Below, one piece after another: positions 57,451 through 64,000 of a stretch of 64,000 nucleotides of DNA. A model generated the notes under the pieces. That model saw nothing but the letters and a program-made list of their open reading frames with translations, was not told where the DNA came from and made no database searches. This DNA comes from JBGAQP01 sp044220635 (GTDB taxonomy: Bacteria > Pseudomonadota > Gammaproteobacteria > Burkholderiales > Usitatibacteraceae), in contig JBGAQP010000021.1 of assembly GCA_044220635.1 (NCBI GenBank), positions 1-64,000 of the forward strand. The letters run 5' to 3'. The position numbers and the translations under genes were made by a program. Position 1 is the first letter of the stretch, and the number at the start of each line of letters is the position of its first letter.

Positions 57451-58254
57451 TCAGGCGGGCGAGGCGTCCTCGCCGAAGAGCCAGGCGTCCATCGAGAGCG
57501 AGCCCAGGTCGAAGCCGAGGTCGAGGCGCCGCGCGCCCGCGCCGCCCGCGCCGAGCGCGACGAAGAAGGGCACGAAATGCTCCTCGGTGGGATGCGCCCT
57601 GCGCGCTTCCGGCGCGAGGGCGCGGTAGTCGAGGAGCTCCGCGGTCGCGCCCGAGGCGGCGCGCTCGGCGATCCAGCCGTTGAACGCGGCCGCCCAGGGA
57701 AAGGGCCGCGCGGAGCGCCCGTGCCAGTCGAGATCGCGCAGGTTGTGCACCATTCCGCCGGAGCCGAGGACGAGAACGCCCTCGTCGCGCAGGGGCGCGA
57801 GAGCGCGCCCGAGCGCGTGGTGGTGGCGCGCGCCGAGCGCCGACTGCACCGAGAGCTGCACGACCGGGACGTCGGCCTGCGGATACATGCGCATCAGCGG
57901 GACCCAGGCGCCGTGGTCGAGGCCGCGGGCGGGGTCGATCGCGCAGGCGAGGCCCGCCGCGGCGAGCCGCGCCGCCACCCGCGCGGCGAGCGCCGGGTCG
58001 CCGGGGGCGGGATAGCGGATCGCGTAGAGCTCGCGCGGGAACCCGGCGAAGTCGTGGATCGTCGCGGGCGCGGGCGCGGCGCTCGCCACCGCGGCCGCGG
58101 TGTCCCAGTGCGCCGAGACGGCGAGCACCGCGCGCGGCCGCGGCAGGCTCGCGGCGAGGGCCTCCCAGGCGCGGGTCGCGTCGACATCCTCGAGCGCGAT
58201 CGTCGGCGCCCCGTGCGAGACGAACACGGCGGGCAGCTTCATCGGGCCCATCAT
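57451..58254 (-). CDS. DODA-type extradiol ring-cleavage dioxygenase (LigB superfamily)
   Basis: A 267-residue enzyme with the metal ligands and active-site His expected for this class: VSHGAPT (H near 15), VSAHWDT, DHGAWVPL, LGSGGMVHNL and HPTEEHFVPF. Iron- or zinc-dependent cleavage of catechol rings; natural substrate unknown (family includes DOPA dioxygenases and YgiD). Start: ATG at 58254 overlaps the upstream stop (ATGATGA); ATG at 58242 also lies near the conserved KLPAVFVSHG. It is downstream of an MFS gene with a 4-bp overlap. Confidence 0.9.
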   Translation of the reverse strand: MMGPMKLPAVFVSHGAPTIALEDVDATRAWEALAASLPRPRAVLAVSAHWDTAAAVASAAPAPATIHDFAGFPRELYAIRYPAPGDPALAARVAARLAAAGLACAIDPARGLDHGAWVPLMRMYPQADVPVVQLSVQSALGARHHHALGRALAPLRDEGVLVLGSGGMVHNLRDLDWHGRSARPFPWAAAFNGWIAERAASGATAELLDYRALAPEARRAHPTEEHFVPFFVALGAGGAGARRLDLGFDLGSLSMDAWLFGEDASPA

Positions 58255-59495
58255 GACACCGCCGCCCGCCCGCGGGACTCGGAGACGAACGCGAGGATCG
58301 CGAGCGCGACGACGAAGAAGAGCCCGGTGAGCAGGATCGCGAGGCGGTGGTTGCCGCCGGTGAGCCAGGTGACGCTGCCGTAGGTGAGGGGACCGAGGAT
58401 CGAGGCGAGGCGCGTGGCGAAGCCCCAGAGGCCGAAGAATTCGCCGCTGCGCCCCGCCGGGGCGAAGTAGGCGACGAGCGCGCGGCCCGCCGACTGGCTC
58501 GAGCCCATGCACAGGCCCGCGAGGTTGGCCGCGAACCAGAAGAGGGGCGCGGAGGTCGCCATCCAGGCGAAGAGCGTCATCGCGATCCAGCCGGCGATCG
58601 TCCAGCCGAGCGCGGCCACCTTGCCGATGCGGTCCTGCGCGTAGCCGAAGGCGAAGGCGCCGATCGCCGCGGTCACGTTCACCACCAGGATGAGCACGAT
58701 CGTGTCGCGCGTCGTGAAGCCGATCACCTGCTCGGCGTAGATCGCCGCGAGCGCGATCACCGTCGCCACGCCCGCCTGGTAGAAGACGCCGCAGGCGAAC
58801 ACGAGCAGCAGGTCGCGGTAGCCGCGCGCGGCGCGGGCGGTGGCGACGAGCCGCGCGAAGGCCTCCCCCGCCCCGATGCGCCCCGAGGCGACGGCGTGCT
58901 CCCTGAGGAGGAGGAAGGTGGGCGCGGAGGCGAGCGCGAACACCGCCGCCGTGATGAGCATCGTCCCGGGCACCGCGGCGGAGGCGGTCGAGCCGCGCGA
59001 GGCGGCGGTCATCACCCAGGCGAGCGCGAGCCCGAGCGAGAGGATCCCGCCGAAGTAGCCCAGGCTCCATCCCCAGCCCGAGACCTTGCCCAGCGCCGCA
59101 GGCCGCGCGAGCTCGGGCAGGAACGCCGCCGCGAGGTTCTCGCCGATCGAGAAGGCGAAGTTCGAGACGATCACGAACGCGATGGCCCAGGCGACCGCGC
59201 CGGGCCCCGAGAGGGCGAGGGCGGCGGTGCCCGCCACGCAGCCCGCCGTCGAGAAGGCGAGCAGGCGCTTCTTCGCCGCGTGGGCGTCGGCCCAGGCGCC
59301 GATCACGGGGCCCGCGACCATCACCATCGCGTAGGAGGCGGCGAGCGCCGCGGTCCACGCGAAGGTCGCCCAGGGCGCGCGGTCCGCGACCACCGACACG
59401 AAGTAGGCGTTGAAGACCGCGGTGAGCACCACCGTGGTGTAGCCCGAGTTGGCGAAGTCGTACATCGCCCAGCCGAGGACCTCGCGCGGGCGCAC
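58251..59495 (-). CDS. MFS transporter of the Atg22/UMF1 type
   Basis: About 414 residues with twelve transmembrane helices and the UMF1-type opening (GWAMYDFANSGYTTVV) and MFS signature segments (VIGAWADAHAAKKRLLAF). Found as amino acid or metabolite exporters in some members. The start is uncertain. GTG at 59495 fits the family length. ATT at 59528 has an excellent ribosome site (GGGAGG, 59536-59541) just after the S41 peptidase stop, and would be a rare start. Operon with the upstream S41 gene and the downstream dioxygenase is likely. Confidence 0.85.
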   Translation of the reverse strand: MRPREVLGWAMYDFANSGYTTVVLTAVFNAYFVSVVADRAPWATFAWTAALAASYAMVMVAGPVIGAWADAHAAKKRLLAFSTAGCVAGTAALALSGPGAVAWAIAFVIVSNFAFSIGENLAAAFLPELARPAALGKVSGWGWSLGYFGGILSLGLALAWVMTAASRGSTASAAVPGTMLITAAVFALASAPTFLLLREHAVASGRIGAGEAFARLVATARAARGYRDLLLVFACGVFYQAGVATVIALAAIYAEQVIGFTTRDTIVLILVVNVTAAIGAFAFGYAQDRIGKVAALGWTIAGWIAMTLFAWMATSAPLFWFAANLAGLCMGSSQSAGRALVAYFAPAGRSGEFFGLWGFATRLASILGPLTYGSVTWLTGGNHRLAILLTGLFFVVALAILAFVSESRGRAAVS

Positions 59496-59542
59496 GCCGG
59501 GGTTGAGCGCGGATTCGACGGAAGGAATGGGCGCGCCTCCCG

Positions 59543-60943
59543 CTAGCGGGCGACGGCGTGGGCGGACTTCGCGGCGCCGGCGTCCTTCGCCGCGGCGGCG
59601 GCCGCGCGCAGCACGGACTCGGCCTCCTCGAGCGCGCGGTCGCGGCCCGCTTGCAGGTCCGCGACGCTCAGGGGTACCGGGCGGTCGGGAACCACGCCTT
59701 CGCCCTCGATGCGCTTGCCGTTGGCCATCTCGAATCCCACCTCGCTGTAGGCGAGCTCGGCGCCGCCGGGGACCGCCGCGTAGCCGAGGAAGCCCAGCAG
59801 GCAGCCGCAGCTCGGCTCGCCGACGATGGTCGCGCGCCCGACGGCCTGCATCGCCGCCGAGAAGAACTCGCTGCCGCTGCCGCTCGCGGCGTTCACGAGC
59901 ACGGCCACCGGGGCCGTGTAGGCCTCCTTGTCGCCCTTCACCTCCTGCTGGAGCTTGATCAGCTCCACCGCGCCGAAGAGCACCGAGACGGGCTTGCCGG
60001 TGCGCGTGAGGCTGCGGCCGATCGCGGTCTTCCCGGTGAAGAAGGCGGAGAGGACGCCGTTCACGGCGTCGAGCGAGCCGCCGGGGTTGCCGCGCAGGTC
60101 GATCACCAGGCCCGGCGTGTCCTTGAGCTCCTTCAGCGCGCCCTCGACGCGCGAGCGCATGCCGTAGGTCCATTGCGTGAAGCGCAGGTACCCGAACCCC
60201 GAGGGCAGCACGCGGTGGTGCTCGCTCGCCGCGGTCGCGATGCGCCGGCGCTTGAGCGTCGCCTCGAAGCGCGTGCCGTCGGCGCGCTCGAAGGCGAGGA
60301 CGGCCGCGGTCCCGGCCTCGCCCGCGGTGAGCCGGCGCACGGCGCGCAGGTGGCGCGAGCGCTCCGTGGAGTCGCGGCGCGTGGCCTCGAGCAGCTTCGC
60401 GTAGGCCGCCAGCGCCGGCTCGCCGTCGATCGCGACGATCGCCATGCCGGGGCGCGCCCCCGCGTACCACGCGTCGGCATCGGCGTGCACGCCCGTGAGC
60501 ACGAGCCGGCCTTCCATCGGGCGGAAGGTGATGCCGAGGCTCACCGCCTCGTCGCGGCGGCGCAGCTCCACGCGCCGGGGCGACTCGACGCGGGTGTGGG
60601 CGTCGCGCAGCTCGCCCGTCATCCGGTCGAGCGCGTCCCAGAAGGCCTCGTCGTCGGCCGCGGCCATCGCCTCGGGACGGAAGCGCTCGCCCGCGGCGCG
60701 CCAGTCGACGCCGTTGAGCTTCTCGTCGTAGTAGCGGTCGCGGATCGTGGTCCAGACGAAATCGAAGGCCCGGGCGCGCTCTTCGGCGGTGAGCGCCGCG
60801 GCCACCGGCCCCGGGACCGGGGAAACCGGCGCGGCGAGGCCGCCCGCGGACTGCCGCCCGATCATGTTGTAGGGATCGATCGCGGCACAACCCGACGCGA
60901 TCCAGGCGGCGAGCGCGGCGAAGGCGAGGCGGGGTCGGTTCAT
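59543..60943 (-). CDS. S41 family peptidase lipoprotein
   Basis: A 466-residue lipoprotein with lipobox ASGC (Cys19). An N-terminal helical region, a PDZ-like segment (about 125-215) and the S41 catalytic core follow. VIDLRGNPGGSLD and NAASGSGSEFF carry the nucleophile Ser in the family's usual position. The site where C-terminal processing peptidases place their Lys reads PSCGCLLGF, without Lys. A Tricorn-like triad or lost activity is possible. Probably periplasmic, outer-membrane anchored. It is the first gene of an S41/MFS/dioxygenase run. Confidence 0.85.
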   Translation of the reverse strand: MNRPRLAFAALAAWIASGCAAIDPYNMIGRQSAGGLAAPVSPVPGPVAAALTAEERARAFDFVWTTIRDRYYDEKLNGVDWRAAGERFRPEAMAAADDEAFWDALDRMTGELRDAHTRVESPRRVELRRRDEAVSLGITFRPMEGRLVLTGVHADADAWYAGARPGMAIVAIDGEPALAAYAKLLEATRRDSTERSRHLRAVRRLTAGEAGTAAVLAFERADGTRFEATLKRRRIATAASEHHRVLPSGFGYLRFTQWTYGMRSRVEGALKELKDTPGLVIDLRGNPGGSLDAVNGVLSAFFTGKTAIGRSLTRTGKPVSVLFGAVELIKLQQEVKGDKEAYTAPVAVLVNAASGSGSEFFSAAMQAVGRATIVGEPSCGCLLGFLGYAAVPGGAELAYSEVGFEMANGKRIEGEGVVPDRPVPLSVADLQAGRDRALEEAESVLRAAAAAAKDAGAAKSAHAVAR

Positions 60944-61022
60944 GGGACGGGTGCGGCGCCGCCGGGCAAACGGCGTAGACTGTGCGCGCCTGGAATCGAT
61001 GGCCGACAGGATAACCGATAAC

Positions 61023-61784
61023 ATGCTCCGCCCGGCGCACGGGGCCGCCACCGCGGCCCTCCTCGTTGTCGCGGCCTGCGCCGTGGCGCCACCCGCCGCG
61101 CCGCCCGCGGCGAACGGCATCGATCCGGCCGCCTTCTCCACCGCGGTCGTCGGCGCGGGGGTGCCCCCGGGCTGGACCAACTACCGCCTGATGCGCCTCA
61201 AGCGCCCGACGCGCTACCACCTGGTCGAGATCGACGGCATGGTCGCGCTCGAGGCCACGGCGGAGGCCTCGGCCTCGGGGCTGCAGCACGCGGTGACGGT
61301 GGACGTGCGCGAGTTCCCGTGGATCTCGTGGAGCTGGAAGGTGCCGCAGCTCATCGATGGCGCCGACCACTCGCTCGAGCACGTCGAGGATTCCCCCGCT
61401 CGCGTCATCGTCACCTTCGAGGGCGAGCGCGACGCGCTCCCCGACCACGAGAAGATCAACTACGACCTGGCGCTCGCGATCACCGGCAACCGCCTGCCCT
61501 ACGCGACGCTGATGTACGTCTGGGGCAACCGCGTGCCCGAGGGCGAGATCATCACGCACCCGCGCTCCACGCGCGTGAAGATGATCGTCGCGGCGAGCGG
61601 CGAGCGCGACCTCGGCCGGTGGCTGCACGAGCGGCGCAACGTCCGCGAGGACTACCGGCGCGCCTTCGGCGAGGAGCCCCCGCGGGTGAAGGGCGTGGGC
61701 ATCATGAGCGACTCGGACAACACCGGCGCCACCGTGAAGGCCTTCTTCGGCGACATCCGCTTCTCGCACGCGCGCCCGCGCTAG
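61023..61784 (+). CDS. DUF3047 lipoprotein
   Basis: A 253-residue lipoprotein with signal and lipobox VAAC (Cys about 18 from ATG at 61023; an ATG at 60999 in the same frame adds eight residues). The DUF3047 domain (about 35-250) has ISWSWKVP, then EDSPARVIVTFEG, YVWGNRVPEG and a C-terminal DSDNTG...AFFGDI segment. The family is common in betaproteobacteria. It is usually secreted or membrane-anchored, with unknown role. Divergent from the S41 peptidase gene by 79 bp. Confidence 0.85.
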   Translation: MLRPAHGAATAALLVVAACAVAPPAAPPAANGIDPAAFSTAVVGAGVPPGWTNYRLMRLKRPTRYHLVEIDGMVALEATAEASASGLQHAVTVDVREFPWISWSWKVPQLIDGADHSLEHVEDSPARVIVTFEGERDALPDHEKINYDLALAITGNRLPYATLMYVWGNRVPEGEIITHPRSTRVKMIVAASGERDLGRWLHERRNVREDYRRAFGEEPPRVKGVGIMSDSDNTGATVKAFFGDIRFSHARPR

Positions 61785-61802
61785 GCGCGCCCCCCCGCGC
61801 GG

Positions 61803-62480
61803 CTACGGCGCCTTGCCCTCCGGGACGGGGCCGGGGCAGGCGACGGCTCGCAGCTGCGCGCCCGGGTAGTCGCGCTGCATCAGCGTGAGGCGCGCCACCA
61901 TCTCGGTGTCGGGCTCCTTCACGAGGAAGGCGAGCTCGCGCAGGTCCTTCGCGAAGGGCCCGACCTGCGCGCCCTTCACGCCCTTGTTCTCGACGGTGGC
62001 GAGGAAGCGCCGCGCCGCGTCCTCGGTCGAGAAGACGCCGAGCGAGATCGAGTTGTCGGGGCGGATCGAGACCTCGCCCACGCCCTGCCGGCGCACCTGG
62101 GCGATCGCCGCCTCGGCCGCGCGCCGGTCCTTCGCGGGCGGCAGGAACACCCAGTGGCGCGTGATCTCCTCGACGCGGCGCTCCTCGAGCCGGGGGCCGA
62201 GCTTGAGGGCGGCGAAGGCCTCGCGGGCCCGCGCCATCTCGGCGCCGCCCACGCCGGAGAATTCCACGCAGGCGGCGCCCGCGAGGGCCTGGACCGTGCG
62301 GCGGCTCTCCTCGGCCTTGCGCGCGGCGATCACGGGGGGCGTGACGGCCACGATCCTCACCTCGTCGCGGTTGCGCTCGCGGGCGGAGAAGTCGGCCTTC
62401 CCGGCGGAAGCCGAGAGCCACAGGTGCGCGCCGAACGCGAGGTTCGCGACGAGCAGCAGGAAGAAGAGGAGTCGGGACAC
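61803..62480 (-). CDS. SPOR domain membrane protein
   Basis: A 225-residue protein with an N-terminal transmembrane segment (about 4-25) and a SPOR-type C-terminal region (about 105-180), with YRRQ-type repeats (AIAQVRRQGVGEVSIR, then GVFSTEDAARRFLATVENKG). SPOR domains bind denuded peptidoglycan at the division site. In betaproteobacteria this gene commonly follows birA and coaX, as here (4 bp after coaX). Single-pass inner membrane, periplasmic SPOR domain. Confidence 0.85.
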   Translation of the reverse strand: MSRLLFFLLLVANLAFGAHLWLSASAGKADFSARERNRDEVRIVAVTPPVIAARKAEESRRTVQALAGAACVEFSGVGGAEMARAREAFAALKLGPRLEERRVEEITRHWVFLPPAKDRRAAEAAIAQVRRQGVGEVSIRPDNSISLGVFSTEDAARRFLATVENKGVKGAQVGPFAKDLRELAFLVKEPDTEMVARLTLMQRDYPGAQLRAVACPGPVPEGKAP

Positions 62481-62484
62481 GCGT

Positions 62485-63243
62485 TCAGGAGTCGCGGGCG
62501 ATGGCGACGAGCCCGTCGAGGACCAGATTCTCGTTCAAGGCGGCGCCGGAGGGAAGGTGCGGCGCGAGCTCGGCCGCCGCGCCGCCCGAGACCAGGATCC
62601 GCCCGGGCGCGAGGCCCGCCGCGGCCATGGCCGCGCGCATGCGCTCGATCGCCCCGACGCAGGCCTGGATCGCCCCGCTCGTGATCGCGTCGGGCGTCGT
62701 CGCGGGAAAGGCCTCGAACCGCCCCTCGGTGAGCCGCAGCCCCGCGGTCCCGCCCTCGAGCGAGCGGCGCATGAGCGCGGGCCCGGGCACGATCAGGCCG
62801 CCGCGGAAACGCCCGAGCGCATCGAGCGCGTCGATCGTGAGGGCCGTGCCCGCGTTCACCACGAGCTGGTTTCCCGGGCCGCAGAGGTGCGCGGCCACGA
62901 GCCCCGCCCAGCGGTCGGGCCCGAGCTGGCCCGGGTCGCGGTAGCCGTTCACCACGCCGAGGCGCGAGGCTTCCGAGGCGATGAAGCGAAGCGCGATCCC
63001 GCGCGCGCCGCAGGCCCGCTCGAGCGCCGTGCGCACGCCTTCGCCCGCCACGTTCGAGGCGATCGCGCGCGCGGGGCCGGGCAGCGCGCCCCAGTCCCCG
63101 GCGATCGCCTCCACGGCCCCCGTCGCCACGGCGCCGCGCCGGAGCCACTCACCGCCGTCGCGAAGTCCCCACTTGACGCGCGTGTTGCCCGCGTCGATCG
63201 CGAGGATCAGCGCGCCCGACCCCGGGGTTCGCGCCGCCGTCAT
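62485..63243 (-). CDS. coaX: Type III pantothenate kinase
   Basis: A 252-residue enzyme with the CoaX ASKHA landmarks: LAIDAGNTRVKWG (phosphate 1), LGPDRWAGLVAAH, NAGTALTIDAL (phosphate 2) and GGLIVPGPALMRRSLEGGTAGL. It phosphorylates pantothenate with ATP, the first step of CoA synthesis. The type III enzyme is insensitive to CoA feedback. Its ATG overlaps the birA stop by 4 bp (63240-63243), the usual birA-coaX arrangement in betaproteobacteria. Confidence 0.94.
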   Translation of the reverse strand: MTAARTPGSGALILAIDAGNTRVKWGLRDGGEWLRRGAVATGAVEAIAGDWGALPGPARAIASNVAGEGVRTALERACGARGIALRFIASEASRLGVVNGYRDPGQLGPDRWAGLVAAHLCGPGNQLVVNAGTALTIDALDALGRFRGGLIVPGPALMRRSLEGGTAGLRLTEGRFEAFPATTPDAITSGAIQACVGAIERMRAAMAAAGLAPGRILVSGGAAAELAPHLPSGAALNENLVLDGLVAIARDS

Positions 63244-63989
63244 CGCAGGGAGATCTCCGCGGAGGCGAGGTGCCGGGCGAGGCCCGCGGCGGACACCACG
63301 AGGGTGCCGTCCTCGGCGACGTCGAGGACCTGCGCGTCGTAGGCGGCACCCTGCGAGGGGATGACGCGCACGCGGCGCCCCTGGTAGGCGTGCAGGGCGC
63401 GCCACTCCGGGCGCACGCTCGCGAAGCCCTCGCGCTCGAAGGCGTCGAGCACGGCGACGAGCTCGGCGAGCGCGCGCCCGAGCACGACGTTGCGCGAGGG
63501 CGTCACCGGGGCCGCGCGCGCGACGTCGCTCACGGGCTGGTCGATGCGCCCGAGCGCCGCGTCCCCCAGGCGGTAGTTCACGCCGATGCCGATCACCGCC
63601 ACGCTCGGGCCCTGCAGATCGCCGCTCGTCTCGACGAGGATGCCGGCGAGCTTGCGGAAATCGACCACGACGTCGTTGGGCCATTTCACGCGCACGCCCG
63701 CCACGCCGCAGGCCGAGAGCGCGCGCGCGACCGCCACGCCCGCGGCGAGCGACAGGCCCGCGAGGTGGCCCGCGCCGCGCTCGAAGCGCCAGAGCAGCGA
63801 GAAGGTGAGGCTGCCGCCCAGGCTCGCGACCCAGGAGCGGCCCCTGCGGCCGCGGCCCGCGCTCTGCCACTCGGCCGCGAGGCAGCTCCCCGAGGGCTCG
63901 CCCGCGGCGGCGCGCGCGAGCAGCCGCGTGTTCGTGGAGTCGACCTCGTCGGCCACCTCCACGCGCACGCGCGCGGCCGCCTCTCCCAT
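63240..63989 (-). CDS. birA: Biotin-[acetyl-CoA-carboxylase] ligase, possibly 5' truncated by the window edge
   Basis: At least 249 residues of BirA catalytic fold. DSTNTRLLARA opens the substrate-binding region, EWQSAGRGRRGRSW is the biotinyl-AMP loop and VRVKWPNDVVVDFRKLAGILVE is the core; a C-terminal SH3-like domain ends near residue 249. It attaches biotin to carboxylase carrier proteins. The frame stays open to the window end upstream of ATG 63989, so a longer N-terminus, possibly with a helix-turn-helix, cannot be excluded. Confidence 0.92.
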   Translation of the reverse strand: MGEAAARVRVEVADEVDSTNTRLLARAAAGEPSGSCLAAEWQSAGRGRRGRSWVASLGGSLTFSLLWRFERGAGHLAGLSLAAGVAVARALSACGVAGVRVKWPNDVVVDFRKLAGILVETSGDLQGPSVAVIGIGVNYRLGDAALGRIDQPVSDVARAAPVTPSRNVVLGRALAELVAVLDAFEREGFASVRPEWRALHAYQGRRVRVIPSQGAAYDAQVLDVAEDGTLVVSAAGLARHLASAEISLR

Positions 63990-64000
63990 CGACCGGGCGA

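Noticed and set aside
1..64000. tRNA, rRNA, phage, plasmid origin and CRISPR
   Set aside because: No tRNA-like T-loop with matching acceptor stem, no rRNA, no integrase, terminase, replication initiator or direct-repeat array was seen while reading both strands; a covariance-model search would be the decisive test for small RNAs.

Overview
This 64-kb window is very GC-rich chromosomal DNA (GC- or C-ending codons dominate almost every gene). It encodes a Gram-negative bacterium, most likely a betaproteobacterium. The reasons are the birA-coaX-SPOR gene run at the right edge, a CreD homologue, an RND pump with its membrane-fusion lipoprotein, Tat-exported copper enzymes, a bufferin operon and several families (DUF3047, DUF4178/DUF350) common in that class. 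The genus cannot be read from the sequence. I found 58 protein genes plus one gene remnant. I found no rRNA, no tRNA, no CRISPR array, no phage module and no transposase. Gene density is about one per 1.1 kb, and no gap much exceeds 300 bp.

Layout. 1-2.9 kb: a secreted subtilase and a SolA-like amine oxidase, separated by a 90-bp inverted repeat. 2.9-8.5 kb: a polyamine-type operon (DUF4178 membrane protein, small protein, DUF350, membrane-anchored aminopropyltransferase, Tat-exported FAD amine oxidase). 8.6-11 kb: a Bcs1-like AAA protein, a GDPD and a fasciclin remnant. 11.1-15 kb: an ECF sigma/anti-sigma/ECF sigma operon divergent from a bufA2-bufB-bufC copper-RiPP operon. 15-19.4 kb: a two-gene RND efflux system. 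19.7-24.5 kb: a C25 (gingipain-like) peptidase, a hybrid 7TM kinase and a NarL-type regulator. 24.6-37.1 kb: mixed envelope genes (rhodaneses, fasciclin, BNR-type propeller lipoprotein, metallophosphoesterase, Pro-rich anchor protein, CreD, LytS/LytTR pair, TfoX-N protein). 37.2-39 kb: glnS. 39-47 kb: two paralogous secreted proteins built on a tryptophan-rich repeat, two alpha/beta hydrolases, a cupredoxin and a rhodanese, with three more copies of the inverted repeat. 47-54 kb: DUF2279 protein, Tat multicopper oxidase, a membrane protein of unknown role, hydrolase, SBP3-GGEEF diguanylate cyclase, AmtB. 54-57.4 kb: a beta-barrel candidate and two tandem J-like/transmembrane/trypsin-like fusions. 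57.4-64 kb: DODA dioxygenase, MFS transporter, S41 peptidase, DUF3047 lipoprotein, then SPOR, coaX and birA running into the window edge.

Themes. Copper handling recurs: a bufferin operon with its sigma switch, a Met-rich multicopper oxidase and a cupredoxin. Envelope quality control and signalling recur as well: S8, C25, S41 and S1-like proteases, three rhodanese proteins, two two-component systems plus an orphan receiver protein, and a diguanylate cyclase. Five loci carry a REP/REPIN-like element built on the core GGGGACAGTCCCC. These elements sit exactly at stop or start codons and have probably shaped local gene ends.
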